Below are positions 30,051 through 39,848 of a DNA stretch of 56,421 bases, in pieces (the stretch's first letter is position 1; the number at the start of each line of letters is the position of its first letter). The stretch comes from Candidatus Woesearchaeota archaeon. Lineage in GTDB: Archaea; Nanobdellota; Nanobdellia; Woesearchaeales; ARS49. The translations under genes were made by a program, and so were the position numbers. The notes beneath the pieces were generated by a model, which made no database searches, was not told the DNA's origin, and worked only from the letters and a program-made list of their open reading frames with translations. Where the stretch lies: the NCBI GenBank assembly GCA_016215315.1, contig JACRKG010000039.1, forward strand, positions 1 through 56,421. The letters run 5' to 3'.

Positions 30051-33044
30051 TTACCTCTGTGGCCAGTACATTGTTTCATCCAATTCTTTTAGTGCCCATG
30101 CTCCGCCTGCTCCTGTTAGTGCTGCTACGGGCACTTCTGCTGGTGGGAACCATACTCCTATTGCTAGGTCTATCATCATTGTTCCTCCAAATACTGCGCT
30201 TTTCAAGAATTTAGCAGTTGCGTGTTCTGAACTGTAACAATAATTGTATCCATCAAATTCATTTTCATACTTGTCCTCTATTCCTTCATGTTCTATGATC
30301 ATACAAGGAGTTGTTATTCTCGCATATCTTTCAGTATCATAATCTAACATTAAATCTTGCGTTGTTTCTTCATAATTCAAATTTTGACAACTCTTCACTA
30401 TATGTCCCATGTCCAATGATTTTTCTTCAACAATGTTGTAATGGAAGCTTGCATTACCTGCTGCTGCATATAAGAAACTATCTTCGCTTACTGTTTTTTT
30501 GTCTAATTCTATTTCTACCATTGTGTTCATGAACTGAGTCCATTTTGCTGAACTAATATCTTGAACAAATTCTTCATAATTTAGTTCTTCAAATTTTTTC
30601 TTGAAATCTTCAAAGGATAATTTGTTTTTTATTGTTTTGACAAATTCATATCTTACATTTGGTAATTCTATTGGTTCAAATAATAATCCTTGGAATAGTG
30701 GTCCTCCGGGGATTCCTTCTAATAATTTTCCAACTTGTGCTACTGAAAGTTCCCAGCTCAATAATGAGAATTTGTATTTTCTGAAAACGTCATAATAGTA
30801 TTTCATTTTTTGGTCACTTGCGGGAGGTTCGGGTTCTCTTTCAGTAAATCCTCCTAACTTGTCTACATTGTACTTGTTAAAGTAATCTATCATTGGGGAG
30901 TAAAAGTCTTCGTAAATGAATTTGAGAAATTTTTCGTAAATTTCTTGATTGCTTATGAGTACTTTTTTGCATTCTTTAGAATAAAAACTACTTCCTCTGC
31001 AGGATTCTTTTATTTTTTCCTGCCGTATCCCTCCGGGATAAGTGCTGAATGAATAAAATGTTTTTTTGGGTTTTCCTATTAGTGCCACTCCTGCTTCGTC
31101 TAATGGTGCTTGGTATTTTCCATCTTGCCATACATAACTTCCGCTTTCTATTTGGCAAGAACAAGTTTGTTTTGTTACTTTAACATCTGACTTGCAGGGG
31201 CTTACGGTGTAAAATCTTGCGTAATTGTTTTCTTTTTTCAAATTTATTGGATACATTTTTGCTCCTTCAAGCAAGGAATATTTTGCTGAAGTTTCGAAAG
31301 AAAAAGGCATGTTTAGTACTAAATTATTGTTGCCTCTTGATTCATACTTGTTATTGTTTGAGTCTATTCTCGCAACTCCTTCACCTATTTTGTATAGCAT
31401 TGCATATTTTAGTAGTCTCGCTTCCCATATTTGTTGTGCCGCTACTCCAGTTAATTTTGTTGTTTGCCATGCGCTTGCGCCAGCACTCCATAATACGCTT
31501 GCTGGTACTTTGAATGCTGCTTTTCCTGTTGCTAGGTCTTTGAATTTTATTGGTATCCATCTTAATTGTACTGGTGTATTCTTCATTATTTGTATTAGGC
31601 CATCTTTTGTTGCTGTTGTTCGAAATAATTTTTCTAATTCTTGAGCGCTTTTTCCAGTTGTTAATCTAGTTATTACATTTTTGTCTAGAACAAATCTTGT
31701 ACTCATTTGTTCTAATTGATTATCTAATGCTTGTTTTGTTCCTCTACCTAGAACTGTTGCTAAATAACTCACTCCTTTAGTTTCTCCTGTTAAATAATTG
31801 AAGTATTCTAGAGTTCTTGTCGCTAATCTTTCATCTGCTTCTTTTGCTAAAGCTTCACTGGCTTCTTTGCTTGCTCCTGCTTTTATTAAGTTGTTTAGTA
31901 CTTTTTCATCAATTTGTTCAGTTCCTTCTTTGAATAAATTTTTTGTCATAAATCTTTTGAGTTTTCCTAAGTCTTGAACTTCTTTTAGTGTTTCTTTTGT
32001 GAGTTTTCTTCCGAAAACTCTGTTTAACGATGCGGGTAAATCAAATTGTTGTATCACTTCATTATATCCTGATTCTGAAGGTATTCTTTTGCTTATTTTA
32101 CTTATTACTCCCGGGAAATCATTTTTTAAGAATGCATTAATTGGGTTTGGATGTTTTATTCTTGCATAATAACTAAGCCTAGTTAGTGCTGCGTCGCTTA
32201 TTTCTTGTGCCATGCTTTCAGAAAATCCATTTTCTATTAGTTCTTTGTATAGCATTTGGCTTTTTATTATTCTTTCATATCCTTCTCTTGTGAAAAAATT
32301 TCCTAAAATTATTGCTACTCCCGGTTTTAGTGTTTGTACTCCTTTTTCTCCAAATTCTCTTGCAGCGTTTCTTAATCCTGTTTCTACAAAGTTTTCACTA
32401 ATTCCTCTCATTGCTTTAATTCCTTGTTTTAGTTCGCTGAATCCGCCGAATATTCCTGCGCTAACTCCGTTAACTACTCCTCCAAGTATTACTATGTCTT
32501 TCCAAAAACTCCATTCACTAATCATCCATGGTGAGTCTTCTCCTTGAGGAAAGCTTTCGTGGTATAACAAATATTTTGGGTCTTCTGCTGCGCTCACCCA
32601 ACTTTTTGCCCACTCGACTATGTTGCTTGGTTGTCCTATTTTTTGTGGTAATTCAAAACCTTTAACATAACACGTTCTTGGTGTTTCTATTCCGTCTTTT
32701 AAGAATGCATCACAACTTACTTCTTTGTCGCCAAAAAACATTTTTTTATCTTTTAGAAATCCTCCTTCGCATCCTTGAGGATCCAGATATCCTCCGAGTG
32801 CTGAATTCATTGCACATTTTAGTGCGTTAATAGAATTTTGAACTGTTTGTTCTTCTGTTTTTAGTTCTGGTCCTTGCCAGGGTACAAATTCTTCTTTTTC
32901 TCCAAATCTTTCTTTTACGAACGAAACTATTTCGTCAGTTTTTTCGCTAGCATAACTGTAAAGAGGTACTCCTGCAACTATAACAATAACTACTAATGCC
33001 AGTACAGCTCTCATTACTGTACCCATTGCTCCTTTCTTATTCAT
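30051..33044 (-). CDS. Giant (997 aa) pilin-like membrane protein
   Basis: 997 residues. N-terminal MNKKGAMGTVMRAVLALVVIVIVAG is a class III-like signal/TM helix. Cys are scattered in the N-terminal 130 residues and near 650-720 (SPCKSDVKVTKQTCSCQ). The middle is helical with two or three hydrophobic stretches (VILGGVVNGVSAGIFGG near 190; SAVFGGTMMIDLAIGVWF near 955). A segment near residue 915 has CQNLNYEETTQ. The start overlaps the upstream 34-aa gene by ATGA. It is the last gene of a four-gene unit. No family recognised; a role in an envelope-spanning apparatus is inference. Confidence 0.75.
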   Translation of the reverse strand: MNKKGAMGTVMRAVLALVVIVIVAGVPLYSYASEKTDEIVSFVKERFGEKEEFVPWQGPELKTEEQTVQNSINALKCAMNSALGGYLDPQGCEGGFLKDKKMFFGDKEVSCDAFLKDGIETPRTCYVKGFELPQKIGQPSNIVEWAKSWVSAAEDPKYLLYHESFPQGEDSPWMISEWSFWKDIVILGGVVNGVSAGIFGGFSELKQGIKAMRGISENFVETGLRNAAREFGEKGVQTLKPGVAIILGNFFTREGYERIIKSQMLYKELIENGFSESMAQEISDAALTRLSYYARIKHPNPINAFLKNDFPGVISKISKRIPSESGYNEVIQQFDLPASLNRVFGRKLTKETLKEVQDLGKLKRFMTKNLFKEGTEQIDEKVLNNLIKAGASKEASEALAKEADERLATRTLEYFNYLTGETKGVSYLATVLGRGTKQALDNQLEQMSTRFVLDKNVITRLTTGKSAQELEKLFRTTATKDGLIQIMKNTPVQLRWIPIKFKDLATGKAAFKVPASVLWSAGASAWQTTKLTGVAAQQIWEARLLKYAMLYKIGEGVARIDSNNNKYESRGNNNLVLNMPFSFETSAKYSLLEGAKMYPINLKKENNYARFYTVSPCKSDVKVTKQTCSCQIESGSYVWQDGKYQAPLDEAGVALIGKPKKTFYSFSTYPGGIRQEKIKESCRGSSFYSKECKKVLISNQEIYEKFLKFIYEDFYSPMIDYFNKYNVDKLGGFTEREPEPPASDQKMKYYYDVFRKYKFSLLSWELSVAQVGKLLEGIPGGPLFQGLLFEPIELPNVRYEFVKTIKNKLSFEDFKKKFEELNYEEFVQDISSAKWTQFMNTMVEIELDKKTVSEDSFLYAAAGNASFHYNIVEEKSLDMGHIVKSCQNLNYEETTQDLMLDYDTERYARITTPCMIIEHEGIEDKYENEFDGYNYCYSSEHATAKFLKSAVFGGTMMIDLAIGVWFPPAEVPVAALTGAGGAWALKELDETMYWPQR

Positions 33045-33145
33045 GGTAATAAATTAATTCCTGTGGTTGTTGCTTTTACTGCTAACCACATTAAGAATCC
33101 TAGTGCAAGTAATCCGAGTATTATTGCAACAAGATACTCCCACAT
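33041..33145 (-). CDS. Tiny single-TM protein in pilin-like operon
   Basis: 34 residues from ATG 33145 (MWEYLVAIILGLLALGFLMWLAVKATT...), with AGGAGAT about 7 nt upstream as a strong ribosome site; a longer frame start is not supported. Consists of one membrane helix and a short tail. Its stop overlaps the next start as ATGA. Probably a structural partner of the 997-aa protein. Confidence 0.65.
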   Translation of the reverse strand: MWEYLVAIILGLLALGFLMWLAVKATTTGINLLP

Positions 33146-33201
33146 CGGTGTATCTCCTCTTGAATTCCATTTTTTTTCCAAAAAAAAATCGAAGATTTTT
33201 T

Positions 33202-34188
33202 TTATTCTAAGATTTTGTAACATGATTCACCTCCTTGGCTTGCTGGTTTAGCAACTTGCTCTAGAGGAACGAGCTTTAATCTGTGAAGTGTATCTGGTGG
33301 TTCTTCTTCTGTGTTTTCTCCGTAAACCCAATCATGATAGTAAGCAACAGGATCTATGTACTCAAATGCACTCCAAACAACATGAAGTATTGGGTCAGTT
33401 ATGTGTGGGTTTATTCTTTTGTAAATTACTGCATACCTGTTTGGTGGGAGAACGTCATAGTCGTATAAAGAACTTGATACTAAATTGCTCGGCAATGTTT
33501 GTCCTTCTAATAAGTATTCGTAAGACGATATTTTTTTGTTTTTATCATAAGGAGTATACTGAAGCCATTTGTTTAAGTCAATTCTTGATGGCACATTTAA
33601 GTCTGATAATGAATCGTTGAATTTTATTTCACTGCATAGTATGCAGAATGTTGGTGCTCCCCACACGGTTATTATTGCTCTAACTTTGTCTCGGTATTCT
33701 TCTAATTGTTTTGGTTCTCCAGAACCCCATAGGTCTATTCTGTTGTACCATTCGTCAAACATTGCTAGTTTTCCTCTAACTACTTTTTCCCAACAACTGG
33801 TTAATTCTTTTGATACAACTTTGTTCAGTGCATACTTATATTCATTTTGCAAGTCTGCTTGAGGAAATTCTTCTCTTATTCCTTTGTATAAATCATTACT
33901 ATTCCATTTGTTTATTGTTTCTTCTGCTTCTTTAAGGTAAGGATTCAAATCTTCTTTGTTAATAATTTTAGTTGTATGCCTGCATTCTGGTGTGATTAAT
34001 TCTTTTCCGGGAATAGGTCTTATTGCTCCTGCAACTATGGTCCATTCGCATATTGATTTTTGTCCTTCTTCACCAAACCAATCAACAATTTTAGGAACGT
34101 ACAAAGAAAGTATTACTAGCGCAGCAAATGCTAACGCAATTAGTTCTATTGGTGTTTCTGTTATTATTGCCCCTTTTTTATTTTTCAT
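33202..34188 (-). CDS. Pilin-like secreted protein, Cys-containing
   Basis: 328 residues. MKNKKGAIITETPIELIALAFAALVILSLYV is a class III-like signal with the K-G-A site and Glu near +5. Ectodomain is helical/mixed with Cys near 47, 68, 132 and FCILCSEIKF near 180. It probably forms disulfides. Overlaps the upstream 51-aa gene by ATGA. Same unit as the 997-aa protein. Not recognised as a named pilin. Confidence 0.75.
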   Translation of the reverse strand: MKNKKGAIITETPIELIALAFAALVILSLYVPKIVDWFGEEGQKSICEWTIVAGAIRPIPGKELITPECRHTTKIINKEDLNPYLKEAEETINKWNSNDLYKGIREEFPQADLQNEYKYALNKVVSKELTSCWEKVVRGKLAMFDEWYNRIDLWGSGEPKQLEEYRDKVRAIITVWGAPTFCILCSEIKFNDSLSDLNVPSRIDLNKWLQYTPYDKNKKISSYEYLLEGQTLPSNLVSSSLYDYDVLPPNRYAVIYKRINPHITDPILHVVWSAFEYIDPVAYYHDWVYGENTEEEPPDTLHRLKLVPLEQVAKPASQGGESCYKILE

Positions 34189-34340
34189 GGTTTTGGCAGT
34201 TTTTGTACAAATAAATAAATCACAACTGCAAAAAAAGCCACAACTAAAAGTAATGAAATTAATGTTTTTACGCTCAACTCACCTTTTTTTGCAAGCAAAA
34301 AAAGGTTGTAAAAGCAATTCTTTACACCTTTCTTTTGCAT
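34185..34340 (-). CDS. Small TM protein, class III-like signal
   Basis: 51 residues, starting ATG 34340 (MQKKGVKNCFYN) and ending with PKP-stop, which overlaps the next start by 4 nt. A second signal-like stretch KKGELSVKTLISLLLVVAFFAVVIYLF forms the membrane helix. It is the first gene of the minus-strand unit 30051-34340. The CTTTTTTTGC/GCAAAAAAAG complement near 34288-34311 lies within its codons. Function unknown. Confidence 0.6.
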   Translation of the reverse strand: MQKKGVKNCFYNLFLLAKKGELSVKTLISLLLVVAFFAVVIYLFVQKLPKP

Positions 34341-34393
34341 GAACTAAAAATAGCTAGTTAATTATATAAAGGTTTTTGTGTTAATAACGAAAA

Positions 34394-34972
34394 ATGATGA
34401 AAAAAGTAGTAATCGTTCACAGGTGGGATGGCATACCTAGTTCTGACTGGTACTTTTGGTTAAATAAGCAATTGAAGAAAAAGGGTTTCAAAGTAATAAT
34501 TCCCAAAATGCCTGACACTGACAAGCCCGAAATTAAAGAATGGGTTGCGCATTTGAGAAAAGTAATTTCCAAACCTGACAAGAATACTTTTTTTGTTGGG
34601 CACAGTATTGGTTGCCAAACAATTATGCGTTATTTAGAAAAGTTACCTAAAAAATTTAAGATTGGTGGTTTAATTTTTGTTGCAGGCTGGCTTCACTTAA
34701 CTAATTTAGAAAATGAAGAAGTAAAAAAAATAGCAAACCCCTGGCTGAAAACACACATTAATCTTTCTAAAATTAAAGAGAAAACAAACAAAATAACTGT
34801 CTTTTTGTCAACAAATGATCCTTACGGCTGTGTTAAAGAAAACAAAGAAAATTTTGAAAAGAAATTAGGAGCAAAAGTTATTGTAGAAAAAGACAAAGGA
34901 CACTTCACTTTTGATGACGGAATAACTAGCATGCCTGAAGTGTTGGAAGAGATAAATGGAATGTTTAATTAG
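34394..34972 (+). CDS. Alpha/beta hydrolase (RBBP9/YdeN family)
   Basis: 192 residues. Nucleophile elbow GHSIGC near residue 68, HRWDGIPSSDWYFWL near the start, STNDPYG with the acid near 136, and KDKGHFTFDDG with the His near 165 complete the Ser-Asp-His triad. Serine hydrolase; substrate unknown. ATATAAAGG about 25 nt upstream is a TATA box for a leaderless mRNA. Ends overlapping the convergent gene by 8 nt. Confidence 0.88.
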   Translation: MMKKVVIVHRWDGIPSSDWYFWLNKQLKKKGFKVIIPKMPDTDKPEIKEWVAHLRKVISKPDKNTFFVGHSIGCQTIMRYLEKLPKKFKIGGLIFVAGWLHLTNLENEEVKKIANPWLKTHINLSKIKEKTNKITVFLSTNDPYGCVKENKENFEKKLGAKVIVEKDKGHFTFDDGITSMPEVLEEINGMFN

Positions 34973-36068
34973 AATTTATCTTTGCATCAAATGTTTCTTC
35001 ATTTCTGATTAGTGTGCATAAGTCTTTATTGGCTGCTATATCTTCAATTGTTTTTAAAGGTATATTTTTATTTAAAGCTTCAGTTGAATCTGCATTACTG
35101 AAAAGACAACTACAGCCCTGTGAATTTAATTTGTATTCGTACTTCCTGGAATATTCGGGATGAATCTGTCTTTCGTCGTACAACATTAAAGAACAAGTAT
35201 GTCCGCAAACTTCTTCATCACTACATAAATTTTCATTTTCTTTATTTGTTTGTATTACATCACAAAAATAACTAGTAGTTGAAGGAGTCATTTGAAGTGG
35301 ATCGAGTTCGTATACATCATGTGCGAAGTTATTATTCAAAAATGAACAGTAACATGAAGAGCCTATTAAGTCATAGTCTTGTTTGGCTTTATCATAATCT
35401 GCGCAATCATTTTTGGGGTAACCATTTGCACGCCTTTCTCCTACTTTGCATTGGTACAATTCATGTTCGCAATATCCTTTGCAAGCAGTATTGCCGTCAC
35501 AAGATTTTTGCTTTAATACTTCATTAATAACTTTTGTTCTTCCTTCATTGTTTGCAGCACGATAATATCTTCTAGTACTTGCTGACTGAATATTTTTATC
35601 TGCTTGATCGATATCTGCATTTAAATTATCCATTCCATTTTTACCACAATATCTTTCGCTATTAATTGGCATTTTTGAATCGTGATATAATATTTCTCCT
35701 TCGCTTGGTCCATAATAAACTGTGCAACTACAAGACTTACCATTCCAATTTGCTTGCATTTCTGAGGGCAATCCAAATTCATTGTATGCTTCGTCATTTG
35801 CTGAAAGTTCTAATGCTTTTAATTCACAAACATCTTCACATACTTGTTGATTCGGACAAGCGACATTTTCTGATTCTTCAACAAATATTGGACAATCATT
35901 GATTTCAGAATTAACTTGGTTATTTTCATTTGTTTGCGTTAGTATTTGAAAACCAGTAGTTTTGTTCGCATTTGAAAATACTAGAACACCTAAACTACCA
36001 ATAACTAATAATACTAAAAACAATGCGTGAAATCTAAATTTGTTTTTTTTCATTTTCTTTGTTGTCAT
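34965..36068 (-). CDS. Secreted Cys-rich protein with repeated C..C..C units
   Basis: 367 residues. One N-terminal membrane helix/signal (FHALFLVLLVIGSLGVLVFS) after MTTKKMKKNK. Ectodomain shows three repeats of a pattern like CxxQxVCEDVC, CDGNTACKGYC and CSDEEVCGHTC, each followed by a tail with CSC-type residues. So an array of small disulfide domains. Located downstream of the beta-helix gene, with 51 nt between. No family recognised; surface role is inference. Confidence 0.7.
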   Translation of the reverse strand: MTTKKMKKNKFRFHALFLVLLVIGSLGVLVFSNANKTTGFQILTQTNENNQVNSEINDCPIFVEESENVACPNQQVCEDVCELKALELSANDEAYNEFGLPSEMQANWNGKSCSCTVYYGPSEGEILYHDSKMPINSERYCGKNGMDNLNADIDQADKNIQSASTRRYYRAANNEGRTKVINEVLKQKSCDGNTACKGYCEHELYQCKVGERRANGYPKNDCADYDKAKQDYDLIGSSCYCSFLNNNFAHDVYELDPLQMTPSTTSYFCDVIQTNKENENLCSDEEVCGHTCSLMLYDERQIHPEYSRKYEYKLNSQGCSCLFSNADSTEALNKNIPLKTIEDIAANKDLCTLIRNEETFDAKINSN

Positions 36069-36119
36069 TTGATACCTAGTAATTTATGATACCTCGGATG
36101 TCTTTGATTGCTTTTGTTC

Positions 36120-38945
36120 TTATATTGGGTTTACCGAAGGATAATTATCTTGATTTACTGCAGGTAGTGGATCAATATCTCTAGGATTATTACAAATGCC
36201 GTCATTGTCTGAATCATTGCATTTTGTTCCTTGATGGTCATCCCAGTAATTTCCTAAACTTCCATCATCCCATTCGTTATCATCGAATGGATCTACTGCG
36301 TGAATGCTATTTTTTACAAAATTGTTGTGATTAAATTCGTTAAATTGTGGAGTTCCTCCACCACTGTATGAATTGACTGCCACTCCTGCTTGTGCTGAAT
36401 TTTCTATTGTATTATACGTGAAAGTGTTGTGTTCTACATCTTGACCATCAGCTTCAACATAAATTCCTATGCCGTCTAAGTGTGGTTTTCCTGTTCCTAT
36501 ATTATTTTGTATTTTATTGTAGTAAACTGAGTTTTCATTTGAATTACTTACCCACACACCTATTTTGTTGTGATCCATTAAGTTTTCATTAACTTCATTA
36601 TTATTGCTGTTTTTTTCCAAGAATATTGCTATTCCGTTATTGTTATATCCTGGATAAGTATCTGTAGTAATTGGTGCTGCATATTGTGAGTAGAGAATTG
36701 TGTTGTCAAATATTACATTTGATGATGAAGAGAAAAGCCATATTCCTACTGTGTTAAGCATTAAGAAATTTTCGTGAATTTGGTGATCTTTGCTATTTTC
36801 TAATCCTATTCCTGTAAAACTGCTTGTTATTCTGTTATTGTTAATTTCGGTTGAAAGACCGTTTGAGTATATCCCGCTTCCGGTCATCGTTATGTCGTTA
36901 TCGTGTATTAAGTTGCTATCACTTGATCCTGCTGAAATTCCCATGCCATAAAATTCTAAATTACAATTTTTTACTTCTATGTTGCTTAATCCATACCAGT
37001 GTACTCCGAAATTTCCTACTACATAAGTTGTTTTTCCTTGTTGGTTTACTTGTTTTATTAGTCCGTTAAGTGTTGCCCCTTTACAATCTAGAACAACTCC
37101 ATCGTTTGTTATTTCTAATCCTTTATCCATTTGATTGTAATATCCAGGACATAATTCTGTGTCTTGATCTATTTGCATTCCGTTAGTTGGTACAACACAA
37201 TTTTTTGGTTGTGATCCAGTAGGATTTAGTAAAGATGAAGAAGTTACTGCTAGTGGTTTTAAGTCTTGAGTGGCACCACCATCAACTGGTCTAGGAACAT
37301 CACAATAATTGTCTGCAGGATTAATATTTTTGCAAGTTGGCGAATAATCCCCGTAATAATTTTTATCTATCAAGTTCACAAAATCAGAATAAACTTGTAC
37401 TTTATTATCGATAAAATCGTTGTAACTTAAAGTTATTCTTTGTGGAGTTATGCTATATGATTTATCTTCGAAATATGCTCCATAAGGATTGTTTTGTATT
37501 AAATTGTTTTTTATTAATGTTGGTTTAGACCCGAATGGTTGCGTGGGAGAATAAACGATTCCTGCCCCTTTACTGTTTTCTATTATGTTGTTATTAATAT
37601 TATGACTAGAACCATAACCACTGACTATGATTCCTTTACTATTATCACTGAAGTGATTTTGTGAAATAACTTGTGCAGAACCACTGATGAAAAGTCCAGA
37701 ATCGGAATTTCCGCTACTGACTCTATATGATGCTCCGTTATTGGTAAAGTCATTGTTTTCTACAAAATTTTTCCAACAACAATCATCAAAACCTTTTTGA
37801 GTGTTGTCATCAAGCTTGTTATTGTTAATTGTTGATTCGCTTGTGTCAGTGTACAATCCATCATTATTTTCTGAGAAAAGATTGTTTTCGTATGAATCTG
37901 AGTTTGAGTAAATGCTTGTTAGTCCTCGATCGTTTTTTGTAAAAATATTATTTCTGTAATTATTTTGTTCATTACTATTCCAATTATACCAAGTTTGTCC
38001 TTGTTGTGTTTGTACGGTCAGAGAATTTTCATTGACTATTCCATAATAATTTTTTTCTAACTTGTTGTTATCAAAATTGCTTTTTGTTAAACAAGTGGTT
38101 ATTGCCTTTTCATAATTCTTTAAATTGCAATTCTTTATAGTTACTCCTTCTAATAAATCTGTTGGTTCACAATAATTTTGACCCCAGCTAAAACTTCCTG
38201 TTATTTCAGTCCAAATACCTTTAAGACTTTTCTTTCCATTATCGTCTCCATCAAGTATTGCTCCGTTGCAATCAAGCGTTATTCCTTCCTTTATTATTTT
38301 GAGTCCTAAAACAAAATTGTAAGTCCCTGGACACAATGTTGTATCTTTATCTATTTTATCTCCATCGTTAGGAGTCACACAAGGAATATTCGGGTTACTT
38401 TTTGGTCCCAAATTGTTTGGGTTGCTTAAACCATAATTTCCTTTTGTTGTTGATCGAGGAACTACCATTCCTCCAGGTTTTAGTGAGAAGCTATGTAATT
38501 CCCATTTGCAATCAAAAGGTCCTAAAGTAGTCCATAAAGCTATGTTAAGCGGTCTAATATTACACGCGTAATAAAGAAAATGGTAATCTTCTTGTTTTAA
38601 TTTGTTAGTGTCTGCTATTTGTGTACTGGCAGTTTTTTGAAGCCAAGTAGTCATTGGTATTTTGCTTCCTTGCAAGTTAAAACTTTGAACAACATTAAAA
38701 TTATCATCCAATAAATGTGCATCCCCCCAAATAAAATCAGAATTTAAAGAATACTGGAAAAAATCTCCGTACTGAATTGGTCTCATCTGCACTGCACCTT
38801 TTGCATTACTAGGTATTAGTATTGCATGCGTGCTTGGAAAAACAGATTGTTGAAGATTGTGTTGTTGTATAAATTGGTCTGTTGTTAAAGCAAAAACTAA
38901 AGGAATACTTAATAGTACAAAAAGCAACATCACCGCTTTTTTCAT
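36120..38945 (-). CDS. Secreted right-handed beta-helix protein, two NosD-like modules
   Basis: 941 residues from ATG 38945 (MKKAVMLLFVLLSIP...), signal peptide then two repeats of a module: CVTPNDGDKIDKDTTLCPGTY near residue 190 and CVVPTNGMQIDQDTELCPGYY near 585, each followed by DC.GATL(D/N)G and long N-rich right-handed beta-helix coils (N..S..NN.I..N). The C-terminus has a Ca-binding-like SDNDGICNNPRDIDPLP block. Similar modules occur in surface glycan-binding or lyase-like proteins. It lies 5 nt after the pilin-like gene. Confidence 0.8.
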   Translation of the reverse strand: MKKAVMLLFVLLSIPLVFALTTDQFIQQHNLQQSVFPSTHAILIPSNAKGAVQMRPIQYGDFFQYSLNSDFIWGDAHLLDDNFNVVQSFNLQGSKIPMTTWLQKTASTQIADTNKLKQEDYHFLYYACNIRPLNIALWTTLGPFDCKWELHSFSLKPGGMVVPRSTTKGNYGLSNPNNLGPKSNPNIPCVTPNDGDKIDKDTTLCPGTYNFVLGLKIIKEGITLDCNGAILDGDDNGKKSLKGIWTEITGSFSWGQNYCEPTDLLEGVTIKNCNLKNYEKAITTCLTKSNFDNNKLEKNYYGIVNENSLTVQTQQGQTWYNWNSNEQNNYRNNIFTKNDRGLTSIYSNSDSYENNLFSENNDGLYTDTSESTINNNKLDDNTQKGFDDCCWKNFVENNDFTNNGASYRVSSGNSDSGLFISGSAQVISQNHFSDNSKGIIVSGYGSSHNINNNIIENSKGAGIVYSPTQPFGSKPTLIKNNLIQNNPYGAYFEDKSYSITPQRITLSYNDFIDNKVQVYSDFVNLIDKNYYGDYSPTCKNINPADNYCDVPRPVDGGATQDLKPLAVTSSSLLNPTGSQPKNCVVPTNGMQIDQDTELCPGYYNQMDKGLEITNDGVVLDCKGATLNGLIKQVNQQGKTTYVVGNFGVHWYGLSNIEVKNCNLEFYGMGISAGSSDSNLIHDNDITMTGSGIYSNGLSTEINNNRITSSFTGIGLENSKDHQIHENFLMLNTVGIWLFSSSSNVIFDNTILYSQYAAPITTDTYPGYNNNGIAIFLEKNSNNNEVNENLMDHNKIGVWVSNSNENSVYYNKIQNNIGTGKPHLDGIGIYVEADGQDVEHNTFTYNTIENSAQAGVAVNSYSGGGTPQFNEFNHNNFVKNSIHAVDPFDDNEWDDGSLGNYWDDHQGTKCNDSDNDGICNNPRDIDPLPAVNQDNYPSVNPI

Positions 38946-38950
38946 TTTAT

Positions 38951-39220
38951 TTATTGTGTTGGACAGCAGACACCGCCGAAGCAGTCTAGCCATTCACCAG
39001 CTTTTGCAGTACCTTTACTTGGGCATTCTTTAGCATAAACGCATTTGAAACCTTCTTGTTCGTTACAATACTTTTGTTCTTCGCCGTAACCTAATACGTT
39101 TTTTATTTTTTCAACCCAATTACCCATTTGTCCAGTGAATATACCGAACAAAACTACCAGTACTACTAACGCTAGTGCTGCTATAACAATTGTGTTTACT
39201 GTTAATTGTCCTTTTCTCAT
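38951..39220 (-). CDS. Pilin-like protein with Cys-rich tail, paralogue of 24637-24921
   Basis: 89 residues. MRKGQLTVNTIVIAALALVVLVVLF carries the class III-like KGQ site, then a short exposed part with six Cys (YCNEQEGFKCVYAKEC..., CFGGVCC). Its layout matches 24637-24921. It leads a surface unit with the beta-helix and Cys-rich genes. TATA-like TTATTTAAAC on the minus strand near 39258-39266. Confidence 0.75.
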   Translation of the reverse strand: MRKGQLTVNTIVIAALALVVLVVLFGIFTGQMGNWVEKIKNVLGYGEEQKYCNEQEGFKCVYAKECPSKGTAKAGEWLDCFGGVCCPTQ

Positions 39221-39266
39221 TATATCAACCCTTTAGTTGAGTTAAAGTAAGGGTTTCTTTATTTAA

Positions 39267-39340
39267 ACATTTTGGTTTGCAGTTCAAGGTTTACAGTTTA
39301 CGGTACTTACTGCAAACCATAAACCGCAAACTGTGAACTT
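39267..39340. repeat. Heptamer arrays in inverted arrangement
   Basis: GTTTGCAGTTCAAGGTTTACAGTTTACGGT on the left and ACTGCAAACCATAAACCGCAAACTGTGAAC on the right form imperfect arms of 7-nt phrases with opposite direction, so the whole can fold as a long hairpin. Confidence 0.6.
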
Positions 39341-39802
39341 TTACAGCATTCCAACCTTGTCTGGGTCGCAAAGGAAGTATTCCCTTTTCATATCTTCTAT
39401 AATGTAATGGACTTCTTTCTTTTTCAAATTATATCTAGTTTCTAGTTCTTCTAGGAATTCTTCTAGTTCTCTTAAGTTTCTAAATATTAATTCTGCCATG
39501 CAGTCGTATCCGTTGTTTATTCTGCTCAAATAATTGACGTTTGGGTGTTTAACTAAAAATTCTATAAATCCTTTTTTTTGTCTTTTGTCAACACTAAAAA
39601 TTGTTTGAGCCCTAGTGTTAAAGCCTAATTTGTTAAAGTCTAACAAAATAGTGCTTTTCGTTATTAATACCCCCCGATTTTGTTTTATTTTGTTGAAAAT
39701 TGTTGACACGGGTACGCCTATTTTTTTAGATATTTTTGTCAACCTTGTGCGGCCATCCTTTCTTAGGCTCGCCAATATTTGCAAATCCTTTTTGTTTAAC
39801 AT
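39341..39802 (-). CDS. Lrp/AsnC-like transcriptional regulator
   Basis: 153 residues. HTH LRKDGRTRLTKISKKIGVPVSTIFNKIKQ near 13-41. The C-terminal part (INNGYDCMAELIFRNLRELEEFLEEL) resembles an Lrp ligand-sensing RAM-like domain. Divergent from the PhoU-type gene. The region between contains repeated TTATATAATT-CTTATAA sequences that may be its operators (inference). The ligand is unknown. Confidence 0.8.
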   Translation of the reverse strand: MLNKKDLQILASLRKDGRTRLTKISKKIGVPVSTIFNKIKQNRGVLITKSTILLDFNKLGFNTRAQTIFSVDKRQKKGFIEFLVKHPNVNYLSRINNGYDCMAELIFRNLRELEEFLEELETRYNLKKKEVHYIIEDMKREYFLCDPDKVGML

Positions 39803-39848
39803 TTTCTTTTACCTCCTGAGATCTTAAACAAAGGGATTGCTCAAAAAA

